64,000 nucleotides of DNA from Burkholderia ubonensis subsp. mesacidophila (GTDB lineage Bacteria; Pseudomonadota; Gammaproteobacteria; Burkholderiales; Burkholderiaceae). Both the position numbers and the translations under genes were made by a program. Each line of letters starts with the position of its first letter. Within the stretch, counting starts at the first letter, position 1. Below, one piece after another: positions 8,769 to 17,452 of the stretch. The stretch is from assembly GCF_002097715.1 (NCBI RefSeq), contig NZ_CP020738.1, positions 1,860,001 to 1,924,000 of the forward strand. Direction: 5' to 3'. The notes under the pieces were generated by a model, which was not told the origin of the DNA, ran no database searches, and was given only the letters and a program-made list of their open reading frames with translations.

Positions 8769-8793
8769 GGCCGCCGGATGCGTGCCGGCGGCC
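8769..8793 (-). terminator. GC-rich stem-loop between nitrilase and permease genes
   Basis: A perfect 9-bp inverted repeat, GGCCGCCGG and CCGGCGGCC with a 7-base loop, lies 20 bp beyond the nitrilase stop codon. It has no strong T-tract. It could be a terminator or attenuator reducing read-through into the permease gene. Confidence 0.45.
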
Positions 8794-8813
8794 TGTCGTA
8801 GGGAGCTGTGCGG

Positions 8814-9662
8814 TTATGTGGCGCTCGCCGCCTTTCGCGGGATGACCAGCACGTTCGCCCCGTCTGCCGCCGCCCGGCCGCGCGGCAGATCGAGCGACAC
8901 CCGCGCATCGTCCAGATACCGATAATCCTTGCGGCTCGCCGCAAGAAGCGAGCGGTCGATCCGCGCCTTGATGGTGGTTTCGTCGGCGGCAGCCAACGCG
9001 ACGACCTCGCCGAACGGATCCACGAGCGCCGATTCGCCGGGGAATGTCAGGTTGTCGTCACCGTCGCCGCAGCGATTCACCATGACCGCGAACGCCTGGT
9101 TCTCCATCGCCCGCGCGGCGATCGCTCGCCGGTGCACCGGGCCGAGCGGATCCATGTTGCCGTCGGTGACGATAAACAGATCGGCGCCGAGCGTCGCGAG
9201 CGCACGCGCCCCTTCGGGGAATTCGATGTCGTAGCAGATCTGCAGGCCGACGGTCATCCCGTTCCATGCGCACGTCTCGTAACGGTCGCCCGGCGTGAAT
9301 ACGCCGACATCCGTCGCCCACAGATGAACCTTCCGATAACGCAAAACGACCTCGCCGCTTGCGTCGATCAGCACCGAGGTGTTGTAGCATTCGCCACCGT
9401 CGCGCTCAGCGAGACCGACCACGACCGCCACGCGCGCACGCCGGGCCGCTGCACGGACTGCGGTCAATGCCGCACCGTCGATCGGCTGCGAGATGTCGAA
9501 GACGTTCTCGCGCGTCGGAAAGCCTGACAACGTCGTCTCGGGAAAGACGACGAGCTGAGTGCCGCCGGCCACGTCGGCGGCCTCGATCGCGTTGATCACT
9601 TTGCGCGTGTTGTGCTCGACGTCGCAGTCGACGAGGGTGAGCTGAGCGAGTTCGACTTGCAT
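8814..9662 (-). CDS. Carbon-nitrogen hydrolase (nitrilase superfamily)
   Basis: This 282-residue enzyme belongs to the nitrilase/amidase superfamily, which hydrolyses C-N bonds in amides, nitriles or carbamoyl compounds in the cytoplasm. The catalytic triad is complete: Glu42 in VFPETTLSG, Lys111 in RYRKVHLW and Cys143 in QICYDIEFPE. The start at 9662 was preferred over an in-frame ATG at 9743 because an AAGGAG site lies nine bases before it and the beta-strand opening MQVELAQLTL is typical of the family. The gene diverges from a LuxR-type regulator and precedes an amino-acid permease on the same strand. Uptake and hydrolysis of an N-acyl or carbamoyl compound is plausible. The exact substrate is unknown. 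Confidence 0.93.
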   Translation of the reverse strand: MQVELAQLTLVDCDVEHNTRKVINAIEAADVAGGTQLVVFPETTLSGFPTRENVFDISQPIDGAALTAVRAAARRARVAVVVGLAERDGGECYNTSVLIDASGEVVLRYRKVHLWATDVGVFTPGDRYETCAWNGMTVGLQICYDIEFPEGARALATLGADLFIVTDGNMDPLGPVHRRAIAARAMENQAFAVMVNRCGDGDDNLTFPGESALVDPFGEVVALAAADETTIKARIDRSLLAASRKDYRYLDDARVSLDLPRGRAAADGANVLVIPRKAASAT

Positions 9663-9792
9663 GCGGATGCTCCTTTTGAATATGCAGCAATGGTTGGCCG
9701 CTTCGTCGCGGGCCGCCTGACTTGATCGACGCATTATCTTCATAATGTTTTTGTCCGTAACGCCCCAGATGGGTTACCTCAATGGAGACGTC

Positions 9793-10671
9793 ATGAACCT
9801 CGAATGGCAGGATCTCGCTTTTCACCGCGAGATCGCCACCTTGATCGATGCGCTGGACGGGCCACATTTCTGGGCAAGGCTCACGCGTGTGCTGGAGCGC
9901 CACATCGCGGTGGATGCGTGGGTCGCATTGCGCTTCGCACGTCATGGGCCGCCGCTCGTCTGCGCCGAGCAGGCGCTGCCCGACGGCCAGGTCGACCTGC
10001 TGTTCCAGGAGTACGTCGCCGCGTTCTATCAGCTCGACCCGTTCTATCTCGACGCGTTCGAGCGCCGCGCGTCCGGCCTCTGCCTGCTCGCCGACGTCGC
10101 ACCCGACAACTTCAAGGCGACCGAATACTATCAACGCTACTTCCGACGGAACATCGTCGGTGACGAGGCCCATTTCAACCTGATCGTCGATTCGGATCAT
10201 GTGATGGGTTTCTCGATCAGCAAGAAGCAGCGTTACGACGAGCGCGAAACGTCACTGCTGACCCTGTTTTCACCGTGGGTGCTGGCGCTGATGCAGCAGC
10301 GCCTGCGCTTCGAGGATTTCGGCAAGCCAGCGTCCGGTTTGCCCGCCGCGCAAGCGCACGCGCCCGATCTGCGCGATCGCCTGACGATGTTTTCCGAACA
10401 CGCAGGACACGGCGGACTGACCGCGCGCGAAATCGACGTGACGATGCTGTCGCTCAGCGGGTACTCGTCGCGAGCGATCGCCGACAAGCTGTCGATCTCG
10501 TTCGAAACCGTCCGCACGCACAAGAAGCACATCTACGCGAAGCTCGGCGTGGGCTCGCAATCGAGCCTGTTTTCGATGTTCTACGAGTGGTGCGGCACGA
10601 CGGAAGCGGCGGCGGCCGAGGCCAAGCGCGCGCGTCGCGGCGGCCGCGCCCGCGACAACGAATCCGCATAG
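9793..10671 (+). CDS. LuxR-family transcriptional regulator
   Basis: This 292-residue regulator has a C-terminal LuxR-type helix-turn-helix at about residues 215-275 (GGLTAREIDVTMLSLSGYSS, then KLSISFETVRTHKKHIYAKL). The N-terminal ~200 residues form a probable sensor domain. The sequence does not show the full conserved set expected of acyl-homoserine-lactone binders, so I do not call it a quorum-sensing receptor. The ATG at 9793 was chosen because GGAG lies six bases before it; the longer ORF from 9745 lacks such a site. It is divergent from the nitrilase gene, with about 130 bp between the starts, suggesting it controls the nitrilase and perhaps the permease. Confidence 0.88.
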   Translation: MNLEWQDLAFHREIATLIDALDGPHFWARLTRVLERHIAVDAWVALRFARHGPPLVCAEQALPDGQVDLLFQEYVAAFYQLDPFYLDAFERRASGLCLLADVAPDNFKATEYYQRYFRRNIVGDEAHFNLIVDSDHVMGFSISKKQRYDERETSLLTLFSPWVLALMQQRLRFEDFGKPASGLPAAQAHAPDLRDRLTMFSEHAGHGGLTAREIDVTMLSLSGYSSRAIADKLSISFETVRTHKKHIYAKLGVGSQSSLFSMFYEWCGTTEAAAAEAKRARRGGRARDNESA

Positions 10672-10703
10672 GCGCCAAGCCGCTCGCGCTCAGGACGATG
10701 CCT

Positions 10704-10722
10704 AGGCATGCGCCGCATGCCT
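10704..10722. terminator. Stem-loop between convergent genes
   Basis: AGGCATGC and GCATGCCT form an 8-bp inverted repeat with a 3-base loop. It sits in the 92-bp gap where the luxR-type gene and the serine hydrolase gene converge. It may act as a bidirectional terminator; no T-tract is obvious. Confidence 0.4.
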
Positions 10723-10763
10723 GAACGGGATCACGCCCGCATCCCGCCCGATCGACGCGGGTG

Positions 10764-12107
10764 TTACCGCGGCGACTGCAACCGCGCAACCAGCGCCTTC
10801 GCCACGAGACCCAGCGCATCGCCACGCTCGAGCGGCGAGCGGGTGCGCTCGGTCCCGCTTTGCGCATCGCGCGCACGGGGCGCAAAATCCGGCGACGACG
10901 AGAATTTCACGATCGTGAGCGCGGCCTTCGGATCGACGAGGATCGCTTGCCCGAAGCGCCCCGCGGCAGCAAACGAGCCGTCGCCATCGTCGAGTTGATA
11001 CCAGTAGTCGCGATACGCGTAACCGTCCTTGCCGGGCACGACATTGCCCTTCGCGAACAGCGCCGCGTTTTGCGCGGGCCGCAGCGCCGCGCGGATCGTC
11101 GACGCCGGGAGCACGCCCTGCGCACCGCCGAGCCCTGTACGCATGCGTTCGGCAAAGCGCGCCGCATCGCGCAGCGTCGTATGCAGGCCGCCGCTCGCCA
11201 TCGCCATCCCGTTGCGGTCGACCGCGACATACGCATCGTCTTCGGCGAAATCGCGCCACAACCACTGTTCGACCAGCGCGCTCCACGATTGCCCGGTGGC
11301 GCGCTGCATCGCCCATGCCACGGCCTCGGGCGACCCGTTCTGGTAGAACCACACCGTGCCGGGCGCCGCGTCCGCCACCGGCCGCACTGTCTTCAGGAAC
11401 GCGACGATGCTGTCCGGCGCGTCGGCGCGGCGCGGCAGCAGGCCGACCGCGCCGAACAGGCCGAGATCGGGCGGCAGCCCCGGCGCGTAGGTCATCGGCA
11501 CTTCCATGTCGAGGTTCTGCTGCAGCGTCGCCGCGCCGAACGGCGTGGCGGCCAGTTCCGGCACGTCACGTGCAAGCGGCGCGCCTGCGTCGAGCGCACC
11601 CGCTTCGATAAGCCGCGCGGCGAGCAGCCCCGTCACCGACTTCGTCATCGATGCCCACGCATGCGGCCGGTCGGGCCGGAAGCCGCCGAAATACCGCTCA
11701 TATACGATCCGGCCGTGATGCACGACGATGAAGCCGTCGGTCGCGGTATGGCGCAGATAGTCGTCGAGCGTCAGTGTCGCGCCGCCGATCGTGACCGGCA
11801 ATGCGTCGAGATCAGGCACCGCGCGCTCGGGCAGCGGCAACGGCGCCGCCGCGTGGCGGATGCCGTCGGTCGGCACGAGCAGGCGCGTGTTGCGCAGCGC
11901 CCAGCGCAGGTTTGTCGGCGTGAAGACGTTCACCTTGCCGACCACCTTGTCGGCGGGCGGCGGAAAGCCCTGCATCACGTCCGTGGCGCGGAGGCCGGTT
12001 GCAGCCTGCGCGAACGCCGCGCCGGACGCGAGACAGCCGGCCAGCATCAGCGGGACGGCGATCCGGCTTGCGCCGGCCGGATCGCGAAGGAATCGATGAA
12101 TCTGCAT
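10764..12107 (-). CDS. Exported serine hydrolase, beta-lactamase/family VIII esterase fold
   Basis: This 447-residue protein has the penicillin-binding-protein/class C beta-lactamase fold used by family VIII esterases and 6-aminohexanoate-dimer hydrolases. The nucleophile motif is S153-M-T-K156 and the tyrosine motif is YQN in WFYQNGSPE. A hydrophobic N-terminal signal ends near AFAQA, so the protein acts outside the cytoplasm; an LAGC at residues 22-25 means a lipoprotein is also possible. The start at 12107 was chosen because the signal peptide begins there. It is the last gene of a seven-gene minus-strand operon with a porin, a carrier and three acyl-CoA enzymes. Releasing an acid from an ester or amide for that pathway is a reasonable inference; antibiotic hydrolysis is not indicated. 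Confidence 0.88.
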   Translation of the reverse strand: MQIHRFLRDPAGASRIAVPLMLAGCLASGAAFAQAATGLRATDVMQGFPPPADKVVGKVNVFTPTNLRWALRNTRLLVPTDGIRHAAAPLPLPERAVPDLDALPVTIGGATLTLDDYLRHTATDGFIVVHHGRIVYERYFGGFRPDRPHAWASMTKSVTGLLAARLIEAGALDAGAPLARDVPELAATPFGAATLQQNLDMEVPMTYAPGLPPDLGLFGAVGLLPRRADAPDSIVAFLKTVRPVADAAPGTVWFYQNGSPEAVAWAMQRATGQSWSALVEQWLWRDFAEDDAYVAVDRNGMAMASGGLHTTLRDAARFAERMRTGLGGAQGVLPASTIRAALRPAQNAALFAKGNVVPGKDGYAYRDYWYQLDDGDGSFAAAGRFGQAILVDPKAALTIVKFSSSPDFAPRARDAQSGTERTRSPLERGDALGLVAKALVARLQSPR

Positions 12108-12160
12108 GAGTGGGTCGTCCGGTAAAGACGACGGCCGCACACCGTGCGGCCGCGTCGGTG

Positions 12161-12538
12161 TCACAAGGGCTGGTCGTCGATGCGCAACTGGCTCGTCACC
12201 GACACGACGCCGTCGACGCGCTTCGCGACGACGGCCGCGAGGCTCGCCTGGCTCGTGTCGGCGACCGAGCCGGCGAGCGTCACGCTGCCGTCGCGCACCC
12301 GCACGAGAATGCGGGTCGCGTTCAGTCCGCGGGTGCGGGCCAGCGCCGCGCTGACCCGCCGCATCAGCTTGCGGTCGGCCGTCTTGCGCTGCTTCGGCGT
12401 CAGGCTTGCGGATGCCGCCTCCGCAGCGGACGCCGCCAGGCCGGCGTCACCGGGCTGCGCGTGCACGGGCGCGAATGCGGCAGCGCTACCCAGCGCACCG
12501 GCCAGCATGAGTGAAAAAAGCGTGAATCGGATTCGCAT
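12161..12538 (-). CDS. Periplasmic BON-domain protein
   Basis: This 125-residue protein starts with a signal peptide that probably ends at PVHAQ (residues 24-28). It carries one BON domain at about residues 58-122 (LMRRVSAALARTRGLNATRI, VRDGSVTLAGSV, VDGVVSVTSQLRI). BON domains, as in OsmY, usually bind membrane surfaces in the periplasm. It lies 45 bp after the porin gene and 53 bp before the serine hydrolase gene in the same operon. Its specific role in the pathway cannot be told. Confidence 0.85.
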   Translation of the reverse strand: MRIRFTLFSLMLAGALGSAAAFAPVHAQPGDAGLAASAAEAASASLTPKQRKTADRKLMRRVSAALARTRGLNATRILVRVRDGSVTLAGSVADTSQASLAAVVAKRVDGVVSVTSQLRIDDQPL

Positions 12539-12583
12539 GATCGAAATGGACTCCGGGTCGAGAGTTGAAAGAAACGTCGCCGC

Positions 12584-13651
12584 TCAGAAGCGCGTCATCA
12601 GGCCGAGCGACACACCGGTCGTCGCGCTCGCGCCGGGCCGCAGGCTCAGCGTGGCAAGCGTCGCGGGATCGCGCATGTAGGCGCCGGTCACGCCGTTGCG
12701 ATCGACTTCGGCATAGACCTCGGTGCGCTTCGACAGGAAATACTCGGCGATCGCATAGGTCGTCAGCTTGTGGCCGCCCGCGCCCGTCACGTTGCCGAGA
12801 TCGCGCGCGCGGTCGTAGAAACCCGCAGCGGTGATCTGCAGGAACGGCGTCGCCTGCACGACCATGCCCAGCGACGGGATGTCGTCGCGCCGGGTCGGCG
12901 CGCCGGCTTTGCGCGCGGTGACCGCGAGCGATGCGTAGCTCGCGTAGAAGCGCGCTCGGCCGATCTGCAGCGTGCCGCCGGCCTGGATCGTCTGCGCGGA
13001 CTGCGTGCCGTCGGCGCTGTACGTCTTCGCATACGATGCGCCGCCGAGCACGTTCTGGAATGCATACATCGCCGCCGCCGAGAAGTTCGTGCCGGCGCGC
13101 ACATTGCCCGCGACGCCGCCCGGCGACCAGCTCGCACCGAACCGCAGGCCGCCTGCCTGCCCGAGATACTTGACCGTGTTGTTGAAGCGCGAATCGAGCG
13201 TGAAGAAGTTGCCGTCGAACAGCACGCCGGGCTCGACCGCGAGCGACTGCCCGCGCCCGCCGAGCGGATCGAGGACGATGCCGAGGTCTTCCGCCGCATT
13301 GAACTGGCGCCCGAGCGTGATGCGGCCGAAACCGCCGGACAAGCCCGCATAGGCGGCCTGCGAGAACAGCGTGCCGGCGGTCTTCAGCGCACCGGTGCCG
13401 CTGTTGAACGCGCCGTCGAGCACGAACAGCGCCTGCATGCCGCCGCCCAGGTCTTCCTTGCCGTGCAGGCCGAACTCGTTGCCGGCGATCACGTTGTTGT
13501 TGAAACCGATCTGGCTGCCGCCCGTCAACCCGTTCACCCAGCGCACGCCGCCGCCAATCCGGCCGAACAGCGTGACGCTCGACTGCGCGTGCGTTGCCTG
13601 CGGCAGCCCCGACAGTGCGCCGAGCAGCGCCGCCACCATCACCTTCCTCAT
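12584..13651 (-). CDS. Gram-negative porin
   Basis: This 355-residue outer-membrane protein belongs to the general porin family (OmpC-like) common in Burkholderiales. A signal peptide ends at ATHAQ near residue 22, and the mature start SSVTLFGRIGGGVRW is typical. The loop and strand repeats end in a terminal phenylalanine (SLGLMTRF), the signal for outer-membrane insertion. The ATG at 13651 follows an AAGGAGGAG site. Longer open frames upstream are read-through of the MFS gene region and were ignored. It follows the MFS carrier gene in the operon, so it probably lets the pathway's substrate across the outer membrane. Confidence 0.95.
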   Translation of the reverse strand: MRKVMVAALLGALSGLPQATHAQSSVTLFGRIGGGVRWVNGLTGGSQIGFNNNVIAGNEFGLHGKEDLGGGMQALFVLDGAFNSGTGALKTAGTLFSQAAYAGLSGGFGRITLGRQFNAAEDLGIVLDPLGGRGQSLAVEPGVLFDGNFFTLDSRFNNTVKYLGQAGGLRFGASWSPGGVAGNVRAGTNFSAAAMYAFQNVLGGASYAKTYSADGTQSAQTIQAGGTLQIGRARFYASYASLAVTARKAGAPTRRDDIPSLGMVVQATPFLQITAAGFYDRARDLGNVTGAGGHKLTTYAIAEYFLSKRTEVYAEVDRNGVTGAYMRDPATLATLSLRPGASATTGVSLGLMTRF

Positions 13652-13761
13652 GCGTCTCCTCCTTCTCTTTCGTTGAACCGCCTGTCTCCGTCCTTCTTTT
13701 CGTATGACTGATTTCCTGTTCGTCCACTTCGGATCGGCCGGCCTTGCGCGAGCGATCCTGC

Positions 13762-15063
13762 CTAGCCGCGCGAGATCCGCATCGCCGCGGGCGCACGACG
13801 CGGTTCGCGCGCCATGCGCCGCAGCGAGCGCTGCGGATCGACGCAGATCGCGCAGAACAGCCCGCACACGACGAGCACGACGCCGCACACGAGGCATGCC
13901 TGCTCGAAGCCTCGCGCGGTCGATGCGCCGCTCGCGTCGATCAGCATCCCCGTGACGACCGGCGCGCCCAGCCCGGCGAGCGACGCGAAGCCGTTGCTGA
14001 GCGCAAGCACGCCGCCGCGCTGCGCATCCGGCGTCACTTCGGCGAGCATCGCCGGCCCGATCGAATACATCGTCAGCGTCATCCCGCTGCCGAGCGTCAG
14101 CAGTGCGAGCTTCACGGCGGGCGGCAGGCCCGGCGTCACCATCGCCGCGAGCATCAGGCCGGCGACGGCAAGCGTCGCCGCGACGAACGTGCCGCGCCCG
14201 TGCCGCGACGGCACGCCGCGCGAGAGCAGGTATTGCGAGCACCACGCGAATGCGAGGCTCAGCGGCGACGTCGTCGCGACGAACAGCGCGAACAGCCGCC
14301 CCGCCTCGTGCGGCCCGAAGCCGAGCCCGAGCTGCAGATAGCGCGGCATCCACGTGAGCGTCATCGCGAGGATCCAGTTCGCGGCGAAGTGCCCGAGAAA
14401 ATTGCCGATCACGGTAAGGTCGGTCAGCAGCAGGCCGTAGCGCACGCGCTCGCCGCCCGCCGTTTGTGCTGCGCGCACGTGTGTGCCTTCCGCCCCGCAC
14501 ACGGCCCACGCGACGCACCACGCTGCACCGAGCAGCGCGAGGAGCGCGAAGTTCGCGCGCCAGCCCCAGTGCGTCGTGACGACCGGCATCGCGAGCCCGG
14601 CGATCAGCAGGCCGAGCGCGCTGCCCTGGTGCAGCAGCGCGACCGGCAGGTTGCGCCGCGCGTCCGGAAACCACTTGTAGAGCGCGTGCACTGCGACCGG
14701 CGACGCGGGGCCTTCGCCGATGCCGAGCAGCACGCGGCATGCGATCACGACCCAGATCGAACCGGCGGCGAGCATCGGAAGCTGCAGCACCGACCACGCG
14801 GCCGCCATGCCGAGCAGCAGCCATTTCGCGGGCCAGCGGTTCGCGGCGACGCCGCCCGCGACGGCCGCGATCGCGAACAGCCAGTTGAGGCTGCCGCCGA
14901 TCAGGCCGAACTGCGTCGGGCCAAGATGCAGGTCGCGCATCATCGGCACCGACACGAGCCCGAGCACGACCTTGTCGAGGAAGTTCACCAGCATCATCAG
15001 CGCGAGCAGGGTCGCGATCGACCATGCCCGCCACGGACGGTATTGCGCGCCGTCTGTCGTCAT
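13762..15063 (-). CDS. MFS transporter
   Basis: This 433-residue inner-membrane carrier of the major facilitator superfamily has about twelve helices. It resembles the anion:cation symporter group that imports organic acids (LDKVVLGLVSVPMMRDLHLG in helix 1, GIGEGPASPVAVHALYKWF after helix 4). The start at 15063 was preferred to the ATG at 15075 because GGAG sits six bases before it. It lies between the CoA-transferase gene and the porin gene. In this context its likely job is import of the carboxylic acid that the ligase and transferase then activate. The substrate is not known. Confidence 0.9.
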   Translation of the reverse strand: MTTDGAQYRPWRAWSIATLLALMMLVNFLDKVVLGLVSVPMMRDLHLGPTQFGLIGGSLNWLFAIAAVAGGVAANRWPAKWLLLGMAAAWSVLQLPMLAAGSIWVVIACRVLLGIGEGPASPVAVHALYKWFPDARRNLPVALLHQGSALGLLIAGLAMPVVTTHWGWRANFALLALLGAAWCVAWAVCGAEGTHVRAAQTAGGERVRYGLLLTDLTVIGNFLGHFAANWILAMTLTWMPRYLQLGLGFGPHEAGRLFALFVATTSPLSLAFAWCSQYLLSRGVPSRHGRGTFVAATLAVAGLMLAAMVTPGLPPAVKLALLTLGSGMTLTMYSIGPAMLAEVTPDAQRGGVLALSNGFASLAGLGAPVVTGMLIDASGASTARGFEQACLVCGVVLVVCGLFCAICVDPQRSLRRMAREPRRAPAAMRISRG

Positions 15064-15113
15064 CCAAGTCTCCATCGGTTGTGTTGTTCTCCGCCGGCCG
15101 CGATGCCGGCCGG

Positions 15114-16256
15114 TCAGCCGCCGTGCTCGCCGAGCGCCGGCACGTGATCGTCTCCGTCCGGCAGGCCGAGCGAGAACTTCACCGGGAAGCGCACCGCGAG
15201 CGAGCCGTCGCCGGCGATCTCGCGCGCGATGGCGCGTGCGCGCACGTGCGGATCGGCGAACAGTTCGTCCGCATCGTGCAGCGGCGACACCGGCAGATCG
15301 AGCACGCGCAGCATGCGCATCCAGTCGGTTAGCGTGTGTGTTGCGAAGACTGCGCGCAGCAGCGCACTCACGTCGCGCTTGTGCCGCTGCCGGCCCGCGC
15401 GCGCGGCAAAGCGCGGATCGCGCAGCGCGGGAAACGCGTCGCCGAGCGTATCGGCCAGCGTGTTCCAGAACTTGTCTTCGAGGGTCGCGAGCGCAACGTG
15501 ACGGCCGTCGGCGGTCTCGAACAGATCGTTGTCCGGCATGACCCATCGAACGTCGTCCGGCGCGTCGCAATGCCCGCGCATCGCCCACGCCGCCGGCGCG
15601 GTCCACGCGAACATCGCGTCGTGGATCGACACGTCGAGATGCTGGCCGCGGCCGTCCGCGCGTGCGCTCATCACCGCGACCGACAGCGCCAGCGCCGCGT
15701 GCAGCGCGGCCGCGTGATCGGCAAGCCGCACGCGCGGCCGCGCGAGTGCATCGTCGATCTGCGCCGGAGTCGCCCAGTAGCCCGCTTCCGCGAGGAAATT
15801 CAGGTCGTGGCCGGGGCGCGCTGCATACGGGCCGTCCTGCCCGTAGCCCGAGATCGAGCACAGCACGATGCGCGGGTTGACGCGCGCCAGCGCGTCGTAG
15901 CCGAGCCCGAGCCGCGCCATCACGCCGGGACGGAACCCCTCGACGACCGCGTCCGCGTCACGGACGAGCGCGAGGAAGCGTTCACGGCCGGGCGCCGTCT
16001 TCAGGTCGAGCGCGACCGAACGCTTGCCGCGGTTGAATTGCGCGAACGCGTCGGCGCCGAAGTGCCGCAATGCGTCGCCGGTTCCCGGTGGTTCGACCTT
16101 GACGACGTCGGCACCGAGCTGCCGCAGCAGCGCGCACGCATGTGGGCCGGGCAGGAGCTGGCTGGCGTCGATGATCGTCACGCCGTTCAGGCACGACCAC
16201 GACGGCTTCCCGCCGCCTGGCGCAGCGGCGCCGTCACGTTCCGGAGCGGCCGCCAT
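15114..16256 (-). CDS. CaiB/BaiF family CoA transferase
   Basis: This 380-residue protein is a family III CoA transferase or acyl-CoA racemase, which moves CoA between organic acids or epimerises alpha-methylacyl-CoA. Family features are GVTIIDASQLLPGPHACALL, then ADVVKVEPPGTGD, RGKRSVALDLKT and VEGFRPGVMARLGLG. The catalytic aspartate expected after the fourth block is probably the Asp in RPGHDLNFLAEAG. It starts 3 bp after the acyl-CoA dehydrogenase stop codon, so the two are co-transcribed. Whether it activates the substrate or racemises an intermediate is open. Confidence 0.93.
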   Translation of the reverse strand: MAAAPERDGAAAPGGGKPSWSCLNGVTIIDASQLLPGPHACALLRQLGADVVKVEPPGTGDALRHFGADAFAQFNRGKRSVALDLKTAPGRERFLALVRDADAVVEGFRPGVMARLGLGYDALARVNPRIVLCSISGYGQDGPYAARPGHDLNFLAEAGYWATPAQIDDALARPRVRLADHAAALHAALALSVAVMSARADGRGQHLDVSIHDAMFAWTAPAAWAMRGHCDAPDDVRWVMPDNDLFETADGRHVALATLEDKFWNTLADTLGDAFPALRDPRFAARAGRQRHKRDVSALLRAVFATHTLTDWMRMLRVLDLPVSPLHDADELFADPHVRARAIAREIAGDGSLAVRFPVKFSLGLPDGDDHVPALGEHGG

Positions 16257-16259
16257 GCG

Positions 16260-17441
16260 TCACGCTCCCGCGCCCGATGGCTCGAGGATCGCCTTCGCGA
16301 TCGTGTTGCGCTGAATCTCGCTCGTGCCGGTCAGGATCCGGAACATCCGCAGCTTGCGGAACGTCTGCTCGACCGGGTGACCGCGCGTCACGCCGACGTT
16401 GCCGTGGATCTGCACGGCCTTGTCCGCGACTTCGAAGCAACGCTCCGACACGTAAAGCTTGCACGCGGCGGCCGTCATCCGCAGGTCCGCGCCCGCGTCG
16501 GCGAGCGCGGCGGTGTGTGCGATCATGCTTTCGCACGCCCACAGCGCGGCGGCCATGTCGGCGAGCATGTGCTGGATCGCCTGGAAGCGCGCGATCGGCC
16601 CGCCGAACTGCCGGCGCGTGCGCGCATAGTCGAGCGACGCTTCGTAGGCCGACATCGCGAGGCCGAGCATCGTCGGGCAATGCAGCAGCCGGTTCACGTT
16701 GATGCGCGACATCCCGAGCCGGAAGCCGTTGCCGACACCGCCGAACACGTTTTCGCGCGGCACACGCACATTGTCGAAGCGGATGTCCGCGTCGATGTGC
16801 TGGCCCGACATCGGCACGTATTCGTGCTCGACGCTCACGCCCGGCAGGTCGAGATCGACCAGCACCGCGGTGATCTGCGGCGGCGTCGCCAACGCGTCGG
16901 TCACGCACATCACGATCGCGAAATCGGCGAACGGCGCGCCGCTGATGTAGTGCTTCGTACCGTTCAGGACCAGCATGTCGCCGTCCTCGACCGCGGTCGT
17001 GCGAATGCTCATCGCATCCGAGCCCGAATGCGGCTCGGTCAGCGCAAAGCAGGTCGACTTGTCGCCGCGCATCACCGGCTTGAAGTAGCGATCGAGCTGC
17101 GCGGGCGTCGCGTACTTCAGCATGTTGCCGACGCGCGGCGGCCCGCCCAGCTCGCCGAGCACGTGCGGCGCGAGCGCCGCGCCCGATGCGGCGAGGTCCG
17201 CCTTCAGCGCACACAGCTCGACGATCGACAGGCCCTTGCCGCCGATCGCGACAGGCAGGCTCGCCGTATAGAAGCCGAGCTCGGCCGAGCGCCGCCACAC
17301 GCGGCGCAGCACATCGCGCGGCCACGCGTCCTCGGAGCCGAGACCGAGCTCGCGCTCGATCGGCCGCAATTCGTCGTCGACGAAGCGGCGCACGTCGCTA
17401 CGCAGCGTCGCGAATTCCGGGCGATCCAGATGATCGAACAT
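16260..17441 (-). CDS. Acyl-CoA dehydrogenase
   Basis: This 393-residue flavoprotein oxidises an acyl-CoA to an enoyl-CoA, passing electrons to ETF. Conserved blocks include CFALTEPHSGSDAMSIRT (FAD/substrate site), then LNGTKHYISGAPFADF and the C-terminal AVQIHGNVGVTRGHPVEQTF and FRILTGTSEIQRNTIAKAIL. The ATG at 17441 was chosen over 17447 because the AAGGGG site then has normal spacing. It sits between the ligase (11 bp upstream) and the CoA transferase (3 bp downstream). It fits the second step of a beta-oxidation-like route. Confidence 0.95.
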   Translation of the reverse strand: MFDHLDRPEFATLRSDVRRFVDDELRPIERELGLGSEDAWPRDVLRRVWRRSAELGFYTASLPVAIGGKGLSIVELCALKADLAASGAALAPHVLGELGGPPRVGNMLKYATPAQLDRYFKPVMRGDKSTCFALTEPHSGSDAMSIRTTAVEDGDMLVLNGTKHYISGAPFADFAIVMCVTDALATPPQITAVLVDLDLPGVSVEHEYVPMSGQHIDADIRFDNVRVPRENVFGGVGNGFRLGMSRINVNRLLHCPTMLGLAMSAYEASLDYARTRRQFGGPIARFQAIQHMLADMAAALWACESMIAHTAALADAGADLRMTAAACKLYVSERCFEVADKAVQIHGNVGVTRGHPVEQTFRKLRMFRILTGTSEIQRNTIAKAILEPSGAGA

Positions 17442-17452
17442 GGGCATCCCCT

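Noticed and set aside
9793..10671. Acyl-homoserine-lactone quorum-sensing receptor
   Set aside because: The LuxR helix-turn-helix is clear but the conserved ligand-binding residues are not convincingly present and no synthase gene is near.
10764..12107. Antibiotic-resistance beta-lactamase
   Set aside because: The SxxK and YxN motifs show the fold, but the operon context with acyl-CoA catabolism favours an esterase/amidase-type hydrolase.
12584..15067. Single 827-residue frame spanning the porin and part of the MFS gene
   Set aside because: Only the last 355 codons encode porin from a signal peptide with a strong ribosome-binding site; the upstream part is an open shadow frame of the MFS gene.
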